Below are positions 1 to 11,120 of a stretch of DNA of 41,450 nucleotides, one piece after another. This stretch comes from Heterostelium multicystogenum (Eukaryota; Evosea; Eumycetozoa; Acytosteliales; Acytosteliaceae): NCBI GenBank assembly GCA_003667245.1, contig RCNN01000216.1, forward strand, positions 1 to 41,450. Reading direction: 5' to 3'. Numbering within the stretch: position 1 is the stretch's first letter; the number at the start of each line of letters is the position of its first letter. Position numbers and translations under genes: made by a program. The notes beneath the pieces were generated by a model that was not told the DNA's origin, did not search any database, and worked only from the letters and a program-made list of their open reading frames with translations.

Positions 1-519
1 ATATATTAAAGATTAACGTTACTTTGATGAGAGAGAGTGTGAGTGCCAATCACATTAGCAGTGATCCCTCCACCACACGAAAACAAATGATAACACACAG
101 TCGATAATTTTCGTTCGTTTAAAAAAAATAATATTAATTTTTTTAATTTTTTAATTATTTATTTTTTAGTGCTTCGAGTAAGACTGCATTACAAATATTA
201 AGTTATTTTTTAATTTTTATTTATATTTTTTATTTTAAAACGAAAGAAAGAAAGAAAGATAATTTATCATATATATTATCTTACTTACTTCTTCCACTCT
301 ATAGATCATCAATCATTTCGCTAGTTTAAGCATATACCTTCCATATATGGTTAAATTCGATCCAATCAATCAATCCAATATTGAGATCTTAAACTTAAAA
401 TAATAAATACAATCAGATTAATCAATCAATCACATCCATCAACACACACACTAACAAACATAATAAAAACGCAATCAATCACTTTATTACTTTAAAGTTA
501 AAGAGAATAAATAATAGAG
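1..519. other. AT-rich upstream region of the Rrp5-like gene
   Basis: No gene was seen. The stretch is almost entirely A/T homopolymer runs and short repeats such as a GAAA tract near 241-260, followed by a CA-rich stretch around 420-480. It directly precedes the ATG at 520 and probably carries the promoter and 5' leader of that gene. No specific promoter element can be defined by eye. Confidence 0.5.
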
Positions 520-3273
520 ATGTCTTCGGAACAAGTTGATTTTGTAAGAGGTCGTCCACAAACCGATGAATCATCATCGAATTTTGATCATAAGAGAAAG
601 AGAAAATCTAGATGATTCGGCACAGGAGAATGGTGCTGCCGGAAAACACAGTCAACAGAAAGGAAAGAGAGACAGAGGAATCAAGAAGCAAAAGAATAAG
701 AATAACAAAAAGTCAGACACAACCCTAAAAAACAGACGAACAAAGACCTTTTCACAGACGACTACAAATTATTGAAACAAAAGAAATCGAAGCTATACGA
801 TCCAAACGAGAAAGACGAAATCGGGATCCGACTCTGAAACCAAACAAAAAGGAAAGAAGGTTGCAATCGGATCACCTTTCCAAGAAGCAAGAACAAGATG
901 CCAAGAAACTCTTGCCTTTCTTGAAAGCCAACTACTCAAAGGAAGCTAATCGTCTTTTATTCAAAGTAAGTTTTTGCAATCGAATCAAATCTAAATCGAA
1001 TTCGAATTCGAATCCAATTGCCAATTGGCGTTGATATTAATACAGTTTGATAATAATAGAATTTCTATACTGGTTTGGTTGTAATGGGATGTCTTGAAAG
1101 TATTTCCAATATGGATTTGACATTCAGTCTTCCATTTGGAGCTAAGGGATTTGTCAAGTTCAATGAGATTTCAGATGAGTTTACCAAGTATCAAGAGTCA
1201 GTCATGAAGAGTAAAGATTTGCACAGTAACTTCGTTAAGCTCGATACCATTATGAATCGTATCAAAGAGTATGTTCATGATTGGTCAAATCATGAAGGTC
1301 GCAATCGTCGGTCTCACTGAAAACAGTAGAAGCTTTGGTCTACACTGTACTTTAAGGTTAGTAAAGGAGCGATGCTACCCAATTCAACACGAAACCACTT
1401 TACTTACCATTGTTAACTCCATACAAAAATTAGAGCTGATGTTATCAATGTTGGATCATCTACAGCTACATTCAAGGAAGGTATGACAATCTATGGTGAG
1501 GTAAAGAGCGTTGAAGATCGTGGTTATATTGTATCTTTTGGTAAGGATATCGATGCTAAAGGTTTCATTGAGACCAGCAATACTCGTTTACTTCTGGCCA
1601 GTACAAGGAGTCAAGGCCAACGAAAACGAACACACCCTAGTCAAGGGTCAACCAGTCGAAGCAGTCATCACCGAGATTGACACCGACACTAACACCTTCA
1701 AGTTGAACGCCTCACATCCACTCATCAATCGTTCCACAGTCACAGACAGCAACATCGTCACCATGGACTCGATCAAGGCTGGTATGATGGTTGACGCTAA
1801 AGTCGCCAAAATTTACAAGAACGGTATTTCAGTAACATTCCTCGACTATTTCGCTGGTGACATCTTTTTCACTCATCTCGAGAAACCATTGTCAGAATAC
1901 TCGGTATCTATGAATGTAAGTTGAGAAGCACAAAGCCCCTTTGCTAAATTATCGGACTAACTCTTAGCTATTTAACAGATTAAAGCAAGAATTTTATATG
2001 TCGATCAAATAGATAAGAAGATTGGTTTGTCCACACTTTCTCATGTCCTTGGTTTGAGACCATACCCATTCGGAAATGTCAATCCAGGTACCATTTTCAA
2101 ATCTTCAGAGACTCAAATCACCAGAGTCGACCCACTGGAGATGTACCTTTTAATTAATTCACAGCAACTTCCACATCCACTTAAAGGATATATACATGTT
2201 TGTATTGAGTAATTGCCACTCGATTTAGACCCATTTATTAATAGACCATACCTATAGCTTAAAAAAATACCAGATGCTAAAGTCGATAGTTTGAAGACTA
2301 AATACCATGTTAATACAAAGCTAGATGATTGTAGAATCATTCACGTCGATCACATGGATGCATTGGTAACCTTAACACTTAACAAGTCTGACCTCACAAA
2401 AGAAGTTTATAATTATTACAACTTGTTCCCTGGAATGACAATAAATGTAAGTTATAATCAGTAGTCAGCAGCAGAATCAGTTGTGATCTTGTAGAATCAA
2501 TTGGTCCTAACTTAACTCTCCTATTCAGGCCGTTATTAAAATTATTAGACCAGATTCAATTGAAGTTGAAGTTTGTCCATCAGTTCATGGAGTTGTACCA
2601 AAACACAATATTGCAGACACAATGTTGAGCGACCCATCAAAGAAGTTCAAGGTTGGACAGACCGTTCGTTGTCGTGTACTCTCCTGCGTACCACAACACA
2701 AGCGTCTGATGTTGACCATGAAGAGCTCATTGATCAATTCAACTCTGCCAATTTTCACCAACTTCAACCAAGTCAATATCGGTGAAATTTCACATGGTTA
2801 CATTTCTAACATTAAGGATAACAGCCACGTATTTGTTAGTTTCTTTGACAAGTGTTTTGGTATCGTACAAAAGAAGGACCTTTCCAACATACCTGTCACC
2901 ATGATCGAAGATAACTTCAAGATTGGTCAAGTTGTAACCGCTCAAGTCATTGGTAAAAACAAGTTTTCACTCGATCTTTCCCTTGTTATCTCAAACTTTG
3001 AAGATCAAGTCGAGGTAAAGGAAGAACCAATGGATATTAAAGAAGAAGAAGAAGAAAGCGACGACAAAAGCGAAGAAGAGCAAGAAGTAGAAATTAAAGA
3101 AGAAGATGAAGATGATGAAGAAGAAGATGAAGATGAAGAAGAAGAAGAGGAAAATGACAGTGAAGAGGAGGTCGAAGAAGAAGAGGAAGAGGAAGAGGAA
3201 GATGATAGTGTAGAAGAAGAGGAAGAGGAAGTGGTAGTAGAACAAAAGAAAAATTTAAATAACAAGAACAATC

Positions 3274-3305
<32 letters not shown>

Positions 3306-3419
3306 AAACAACAACAACAACAACAAAAACAACCAATAAAACAACAACAACCAGCTAATAACAATAACAAATCTTCCAACAAACAACAAACTAACACAAA
3401 GAAATCTAAGAGTAAATAA
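520..3419 (+). CDS. rrp5: Rrp5/PDCD11-like S1-repeat ribosome biogenesis protein, N-terminal half only
   Basis: Rrp5 is a nucleolar RNA-binding scaffold needed for pre-rRNA cleavage in both ribosomal subunits. The N-terminus reads MSSEQVDFVRGR, like the DFPRGG start of the family. About six S1 domains follow, with family-like stretches such as GFVKFNEISDEFTKY and GEVKSVEDRGYIV. Introns are 966-1059, 1916-1978, 2198-2257 and 2447-2528; the last three are phase 0. The last exon (2529-3419) carries two S1 domains, then a long Glu/Asp tract, a Gln tract and a Lys-rich end. Known Rrp5 proteins have about 12 S1 domains plus C-terminal HAT/TPR repeats; these are absent, and the next gene converges 270 bases away. 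Reading frame changes occur near 600, 740, 840, 1300, 1430 and 1600, probably sequence errors. Family assignment is strong; exon 1 is uncertain. Confidence 0.82.
3034..3352 (+). repeat. acidic GAA/GAG tract followed by a CAA (poly-Gln) tract
   Basis: Purine-rich GAA/GAG/GAT triplets from about 3034 to 3240 encode a Glu/Asp run. CAA triplets from about 3271 to 3352 encode a Gln run interrupted by Lys. Both are in frame within the last exon of the Rrp5-like gene. On the opposite strand they give spurious poly-Ser and poly-Leu/Val reading frames. Confidence 0.9.
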
Positions 3420-3690
3420 ATAAACTTTAATATTATATATATGAAATCTCAAAGTTCAATTTTTTATACAAGAATAAATTGGAATATTATAATTAACAAG
3501 TTAAAACATGTTTGTTTCATACTACCAACAAGCTTATGAAGAATACAAATGAAGTTTACTCTAACTATCATCGACATTTTCATTTGAAATTAAATAAATT
3601 AGGTGGTGGTGTTGTGGTGACATAATAAATAAATGAATTTATTTATTTGTAGTAGTATTATTCGATAAGAATTAGTAAAATAAATGGGGT

Positions 3691-6600
3691 TTATCTTCTT
3701 CCTTTCTTGGTGATGAATACGAATATGAGAACAAAGATGACTGACGATCCCCAGTAGGCAAGGAGAATACCAAAGTTTCTCCAACGATTTTCAAAGTGCC
3801 AATCTAGTGATTCGTAGTAGTCGGCTCCATCTTTGTAGATGCAATAACCACACTTTGATTGATCTCCGTCGAGGAACTCTACTTTACCTTTGGCATAGGT
3901 CATAAAGTTGGCGGTGTAGTTAAGACATGTCTGACCGACAGGTGCTGTGAATCTGATGAAGTCATCGGGATCACACTTGACAGTGATCGGTTCAAGCACA
4001 CTGGATACAATTCCTTCCATAAGATACTTCGCAGGATTGAGGTGGTACTGCCACTTGAAGAACGCTGGCAACAATGAATATGGAATGTTGGCACCACACA
4101 ATAGGAAAATATAGAACATAAGGAATGGTAATCTATAGAGATGAATGAATGGAATTAGCTATTATTAATACTCAAAGTACTACTTTGATATTGAATTAGT
4201 ATTAGAAGCTACTTACGCTGCAATTGAGATGGCAATGTCGAAGCATGCCGCACCTAATGCTTGAGAAAGTGCGACGATGTATAAACTGAACATTACATTC
4301 AACAACCAATAGTAGAATCCAGAGAGTGCGTCTGAATCGATTCCAGCAGTCCAGAAGGTTGCAAAGAAGAATAGCGTTGTAGAGATAATTACATAGGGGA
4401 TCTCCACTGCAACGATACCAAAAGCAAAGCTTGGCCACGAGTAGTATTTGCTTGCGTAATCACGGATAAAGTAGTTCTTTTGAATGAAGAATTGTGGGAG
4501 TACCAAGTAGATAAGGAGGATACCAAGCACCATGCTCTCCCAAAGGAAGAACATTCTTTGGTTCATGTCGGTCGATGAATTCTTCAAGTCGTAAAAAGTG
4601 AAACCAACGATCAAACCAGAGACAATCGATTGAGCAAAAGCTCCAATGGTGTACTGTGGGTCTCTCCACCAGAGAAGATTGAATCGCTTGTAGACCTCGA
4701 TCGTTTGATAGAGAGTACCAGTTGCAAACTCTCTTGGAACACCGTTTGATGTAGCATTTGGATTGATGTACTTGGCTAGCTCCTCTGGGGTTCTGAGGCG
4801 AGCGAGCTCCTCTTTGATCTCGGCACACTCTGGTGAATTCTTCCAAGCTGCACTCCAGTCAATGTCTGTCTTTCCATGTACTCCAGCACCAATTGCTTCA
4901 AGGATGTACTCCGCTGGATTCTCAGATGGATCGCACTCTCTTGCACCATGTCTTACAAAGTAGTTTGTCAAAGTCTGAGAGTTCTCACCGATATCACCGA
5001 AATACACAGTCTTTCCACCCTTGGCTAGGAGAAGAATACGGTCAAAATGTTCAAATAGGACAGAAGATGGTTGATGAATTGTGCAGACCAAGGGCATTCC
5101 AGCATCTGCAAGCTTTCTGATGAACTTGATAATGTTATATGAAGATTGGGCATCTAAACCAGAAGTTGGCTCATCCAAGAATAGGATGTGAGGCTTGGCT
5201 ACAAGCTCGAGACCAATAGTAAGACGCTTTCTCTCTTCGACTGAGATACCTACACCATTTTCAAGACTACCAACAAGAGCATCACCAAGATGCTTCATCT
5301 CCATCATCTCTAAAATATGCTCAACATAACTATATTTATCCTCTAAGGAGACTTCTGGTTCCTGACGAAGTTTAGCAGAGAATCTAAGAGCTTCTCTTAC
5401 AGTGAGACCTGGGTTGTGGACATCCATTTGCTCGACATATCCAGTAATACGTTCAAAGTCAATTTCCAAAGGTTTTCCATTAAGCCAACTGTTACCCTCT
5501 ACAGTACCAATAGTCTTACGTTTGGCAAGGACATCTAGAAGTGTTGTTTTACCAGCACCGGAAGATCCCATCAAAGCTGTCATTTGTCCTGGCTTGATCC
5601 AACCGATTACATTGTCTAAAAGTAGCTTTTGACCTTCAGGAACTGGTACTGTATAGTTGATGTTTTCCCATGTGAAGATACCACCATGGATCTTGAGAGT
5701 ATCTTTCATGTGTGATGTTGCCTCTGCTACAATTTTGTTTTGGTTACGCTCTTCCTCAATGTCATTAACCTTAGGGGCCTTTCCTTTTTTGTATACTTTG
5801 TGGGTATATCCACCAGCAGTCCAATCAAAGAACTCGATGGCAAAGATATTGAGAGCAATGTAGAATAACCAGAATAGATAAACAGCAATAATGTTGATAG
5901 TGCGTTCATCTACGTTGAATCCATAGGTATTTTTCAAATAAGCTTCACCAGAAATGCTCATTTGACCCTCTATCGAACCAACAACTGGACAAATTCGATG
6001 ATTTATGTCGTCATAACCTTCACCATATGGAATAGCCGAGTCAGCACATGAGAATTGAAGTCCTTTAAACTCATTTGACATAAGTGCCTTGAAAGAATAA
6101 GCCAACGGGTTGATCCAGAAGCACCACTTGAACCATGGGTGCATCTTTGAATATGGAATTGAATAACCAACATAGATTGAAAGGAAAATGAATACAAAAT
6201 TCATAAAGTTTTGTCCTGCGAAAACGGTTGGTGTAAAGTTACCGAATGCTCTGTACAATGAACCAGCTGCCAAACTTATTCCAACTAAAGTGAACACATA
6301 GATAAAGAACTTTCCTGCGTTGGCGTCTAGACCATACATAAAGTAAACGATTATAGTGTGCAAGATAGATTGAATAAATGCCACAGGGATATCATTGATT
6401 ACCTGTGCCACGAGGAATGCGGAAGGTCGGTACAAAGCATATGCCTTGTGCTTCTGTAGGATACGTCTTCCTGTGAAACAAGCATGAAGATTACCACTTG
6501 TCAAGAGAGTCATGAAGATGATGGAACAGAACATTGCACCACCTCTAGTAAAAAGACCATTGGTATTCTTATCGAGTTTAAAGAAGATTCCACCAAGAAT

Positions 6601-8192
6601 AAGGGATTGAACAATGACAGTAATAAACAAAGTTGCTGTCGCAAACTTATCTCCATTACCCAATTGCATCTGACGAATGGTAAGGGCAATACATTGAGTC
6701 ATAAAGCTAGAACTGTATGGAGACTTCTTGTTAGCGGTCTTGCTCTTTTCATTTCTAATTTGCTCAATGAATTCGATAGATGGTTGTTCCTTTTCAACTT
6801 GTGCCTCGTATAGCTGCTGTGCTTCAATTTGAGCTCTAAATAGAGCAGAGTTCTTCCAAGCCTCCTCGAGATCTCCGGATGTCTCTGGTACTCGACCTTC
6901 GAAACCACTACGAACTAAACGTTCCTGTGGGTTGGAAATACCAGTCAAGAAATCAGCAGTTGATTTTCTTCGCTCACAATCGAATCCCAAATCTAAGAAA
7001 TATTGCTTAGCCAAATGGGTAGGTCCAAAGTAAATACAACGTCCTTTATCCAAAACGAGAACCTTATCGAAAAGATTATAAATTGAATCAGATGCTTGAT
7101 AAAATGATGCAATAGTTGTCTTGTGGAGTGTGTCAGACATGATTCTCAAGGACTTAGCATAGTCCAATGCTGATGCAGCATCCAATCCACGAGTTGATGA
7201 ATCCCAGCATGTAATCGAAGAACCTGAAACCATTGCTTCTGTAATGGTCATCTCTCTTTCTTTCTCCACCAGATAGACCTCTAACAAACTCATCTCCAAC
7301 AATCTATTTTTCATAAGGTATTAAATTAATATGCAAGCAGTTGTAATTGGTGTAGACTAGTCAAATACTTACAGTGTCTCTTTGATTTACCAAACCGTAC
7401 ATTTTTACCAATAGATCATATATTTTGGTACGGAAATTGCGCTTGGTTTCCTCTGGTAGACGTTGGCTTGGCGTTCTCAACTTTAATGTAAAATCAAGAG
7501 TCTCGAAAACTGTCAATGTTGGAAAATGTATATCTTCCTCTGGAGTATAGATGGCTTCACCACGGTATCTTCCAAACTCCTCAGCTGGAATATTTCCATA
7601 TTTAATTTCACCTGTTACATCGATGTAGGATTCAGTCTGATTCGAAATAACTCTCAATAATGTAGAGCATCCAGAGCCAGACGTCCCAAAACCAATAACA
7701 TTTTACCATCTTCAATGAATCCATTTACTTCATGTAGAATATTGAATGTATTTATTTCAGATTTCTTAAACCTTATAACCAATATTTTTTATTAATATTA
7801 CTACACTTTCCAAATGATATAATTTATACTTACAATTTAAAAGGATTCATACAATCAAGTAAAAACTTAAATGGAGTGAAATTATCAGCGATCACTGAAT
7901 GATCTGCACCTTGACCAACTACAGTGAGATTCTTGATGGATACACCCATTTTCTTAGGCTTTCCACCAATTTCCAATTTCATTCTCTGGGAATTTTCAAA
8001 ATATTTTCTGAGCTCGAGGTCATCTTCATTCTCGGCAACTCTTTCACCCATTTCAATATCCTTATCTCCACCGGGATCAGTAAACATGTCGGGAAACTTT
8101 TTAACTTGGTTTGCAATTTCTGTTGATACTTCATTGAACTCTCTAGTACTTTCTTCAACAGATGGCAAACCATCATTAATATTAATGTCCAT
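3691..8192 (-). CDS. PDR-type ABCG full transporter (NBD-TMD-NBD-TMD)
   Basis: A membrane ATPase of about 1,420 residues, in a family that exports drugs and lipophilic compounds. The start [15 protein letters not shown] lies at 8192. NBD1 has a P-loop GRPGSGCST with Cys instead of Lys, signature [11 protein letters not shown] and Walker [13 protein letters not shown] without the catalytic Glu. TMD1 follows. NBD2 has a canonical Walker A (GSSGAGKTT) and [11 protein letters not shown] but a degenerate signature, [15 protein letters not shown]2 ends with the Cys-containing outer loop and the [12 protein letters not shown] segment typical of PDR proteins. Introns are about 7765-7830, then 7304-7372 and 4133-4216. 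One base is missing in the NBD1 P-loop (7680) and one is extra just after its signature (near 7252); both look like sequence errors. The NBD asymmetry itself is normal for the PDR class, as in yeast Pdr5. Confidence 0.93.
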
Positions 8193-9580
8193 ATTTATTT
8201 AAACTAATAAACAAATATTGGAATTAAACTGATGTATATATATTTTTACTCTTAGTTATTACAATATTATTATTTAGTATTCTTGACTTATTACAACTTT
8301 TATTTAATTAATTTGCATACGAAAAATGAATCTTCAGACCTATTATTTATAGTCTTTTTCATCAAAAACAATCTATAAATGTGTTTTTTTATATTTTTAA
8401 GTAAAAAACCAGGAAAAAAGCCCTCAATTACATTGGAGAACTACACATTTTATTGATTTAGAAATAAAGGTGGTTTGTTGGTGACATTGAATGGGGTTAG
8501 ATACAAGTTATGAACCATCTTTTGGAGAAGAAACTCTATTCTCTAATTAAAGAAGAATCATTCCCACAAGCCCTGTGTGGGAGATCCAACAAATCGAGCT
8601 TCGTTATTTGAAAAATTGAATGCAAAAAAAATCCAGTACAATTATCTTTAAAAATATGTTCATAGATGATAATACTATTTTAGTAATGACATGTCTCACA
8701 TCACCCCCAAGTTATATGGAAAAATGTCAAAGAAAATTACATGGTATCGAGATTAAAGTCCCTGGTGAAAAAAACGAATTAAAATTTTGACAAAATTGGG
8801 TAAAAAACTTCGAAAGTGGTTTTTTACGCATTTTTTTGATGCGACCAAAATTGGGAGGAAATCTTGTTATGCAATTCTGCAAGTGAAGAACTTGACTCTT
8901 TTGTTTTTATAACCTTCTACAAACCATGAAATCAATGATTTTATTGGTTTGCATATAAAAAAAGAAATCGATAAAAAATATAGAGGATAAAAATATATGT
9001 GAGGAATTAATTTCCTCAAAACAATTTGGATCATGATGATGATCACCTTAATTCAATATCTCCTTTAAATTATTAAAAAGCAGTTTGTACAAAATGGATA
9101 TTAGGTAATATCATTGACGAAGTGTCTTTAGATGTAAGAGCAATTCATCGTGATCTATCTGTTAATTTTCCAATTTGACACACAATAATTAATTATATTT
9201 CTAACCTCATAATTTCGTTTGATGAGTTCATCCCAATCAATAGTTAACCTCCAACCGTCGATAAGTTTTGAAATTTACTCAGAAATCTTTAGATATTTAA
9301 TATTGATATTTTAATAAAATTTAATTTCCCAATTCCATACATTAATTAATATTTCTTTTCCTTCTGGAATCTAACAAGATCCAATAGGTTTCAATTTCTT
9401 CAGAAAAAACAAATAATCTTATTTGTCAGTGTAAGTTAAATTAATACATATTGTATTAAGATCTTTCTTCCTCCAAATGACATAGATTTTCATAAATCAA
9501 AGACTTGGTATTTGTGTAAACTTTTAATTTGATATTTTTAATTGTAATATCATTAGAATTATTCGTATTCTTCAATAATT
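8193..9580. other. gene-poor stretch with possible decayed coding fragments
   Basis: No intact gene was found in 1.4 kb. Short plus-strand stretches look protein-like: one starts at an ATG near 8511 (MNHLLEKKLYSLIKEE..., 34 codons), one lies around 8655-8790 (FSNDMSHITPKLYGKM in one frame, MFIDDNTILVM in another), and one runs about 9090-9177 (KWILGNIIDEVSLDVRAI to a stop). They are in different frames with stops between them. They could be a decayed gene, exons of an unrecognised gene broken by errors, or chance. The 5' end of this stretch should hold the promoter of the ABCG gene. Confidence 0.3.
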
Positions 9581-10877
9581 TTATCTAAATTTAAAATGTG
9601 AAAATTGTTTAAGCAAACCTTTCTCATTTTCGATGGTGAGTTTGTCTTTGAGATATTGAAGATTATTGGAAATCAGTGATCGTAACTCTAGATTTGGTTT
9701 TACATGAAGTCGATTTCTATTACCACTTGAATCGTAAAGATACTTAATCATTCCAAGTCGGACCTTTTTAATTGCCAGTAAAATTAGGGATTCATAGCAA
9801 ACTTTCTTTTGCCCTCTGATTATAACTTTTAGCATCGGAAGGTCATCCTTTTCGACTGTATAGTAGAAGAGATTCAGTGAAAAGTTTTCGAATGGATCAC
9901 TGGGATTGGAAAGTTGACTCTTATACATAAACTTCATAATGTCCAATCTCCTATTCTCCACAATGAACTTTAGAATTTCATCGCTAACTTCCTCTTTTCT
10001 ATTTAAAAAGATGATTTTTAAAACCTCATCTTGTCTCTTGATGAGAAGGTCTTTGGTAATTTTGAAATGATTCGTGTGACAAGTTTCCAACAGTGTCTTG
10101 ACCACTTCGTAATGTCCCCCATCAATTGCATAACTAAGTGCAGTAGTAGTATTAGAAATATCTTTTGATCTATTATCTAAGATCCATTTGACCATCTCAA
10201 TGTGTCCCTTCTGAGATGCTTCATTCAGTGCTGAAGTGGGCTTAATTGGATTATCTTTCAAAAAGAAAATAAGAATATCTAAGCATCCACTCTTTCCAAT
10301 TTCTTTTAGAAAATGTGAAGGCCAAGTTTTCTTTTTGGTATAGTTCTTGTCCAACTCAATTAGTGCCACAAGATCCAGGGTTTGAATAGCATTGTTTAAG
10401 CATTGAGTTACCATATTTTCAATTTCGGATAGAAACAAAGAGTTTAGAGTGAAGCGATCGTAAATAAACTTGGCCAAAGTGTAGTTTGCTAGTTTCATAA
10501 GATTTGTCCATTCACTCAGATATCCAGTCAGCAGATCCTTCGAATGATATGTCAGTCTTTCGTTGTCAATCAAAAATCTCTTTGTTAACTTAGTTGTTGA
10601 TTCTTCAAACTTTTTGAAAAACCTGTTCTGAATTAATATCTGTGGGTATTCTGATAGTTTGTCATAGGGAATTCTTTTCACCTGCATTGTTTCATGAATT
10701 TCTGGAATGAATCCAAAGATAATGTTCCTAAGATATCTAATTCCTAATATTTTTGAATAACAATGAAAGAGCTCTAAAATCTTGGTCTTTTCTATGAGAT
10801 GTTATTTTTTTAAATGCAATATCATTATTATTATTACTACTAATATTATTCTTTGGTTTCATTCTTTTACTATTCAT
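9581..10877 (-). CDS. ankyrin-like repeat protein of a dictyostelid expanded type
   Basis: About 430 residues. The long C-terminal frame from 10687 to 9581 has ankyrin-like helical repeats around its middle, for example ALNEASQKGHIEMVKWIL and ALSYAIDGGHYEVVKTLLE. The following repeats are more diverged (LKFIVENRRLDIMKFMYKS). Upstream, the same strand continues as RYLRNIIFGFIPEIHET without an ATG. A neighbouring frame begins MNSKRMKPKNNISS at 10877 and reads through FKKITSHRKDQDFRALSLLF to a stop near 10740. I join them as one gene with a single-base frameshift near 10740, probably an extra T. The N-terminal part before the repeats resembles the leader of many dictyostelid ankyrin proteins. 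Partner and function are unknown. Confidence 0.72.
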
Positions 10878-11120
10878 TCTAATCAAAAATAGATGATTCT
10901 ACACTTATAAGAATGTACTTGTTCTAGTGACTTTGAAGTTTGCATTATTGATTATTACCTTATCCAAATTAGATGTATTAAAATGACCCAACTTCACTTT
11001 TTGGTTTTTGAACTTTTCTGATAAAACAAACTTGGAAAATTTCTTGAAATTTAAAAACTCTTCTTCTCAGACCAAATACAATTTTTTTAACTAAAATATA
11101 TGCACATGCGTCACATTTGT

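Noticed and set aside
1000..1035. Repeated TCGAAT / CCAATTG palindromes in the first Rrp5 intron
   Set aside because: Short simple repeats inside an intron, with no wider structure suggesting a mobile element or RNA.
2991..3452. Several long minus-strand frames of poly-Ser, poly-Phe/Leu and poly-Val
   Set aside because: They are the antisense of the acidic and poly-Gln tracts of the Rrp5-like gene and have no independent protein features.
8655..8690. MFIDDNTILVM, resembling the xxDD motif of reverse transcriptases
   Set aside because: No other reverse transcriptase or integrase motifs lie nearby, no terminal repeats were seen, and an overlapping frame reads equally protein-like.
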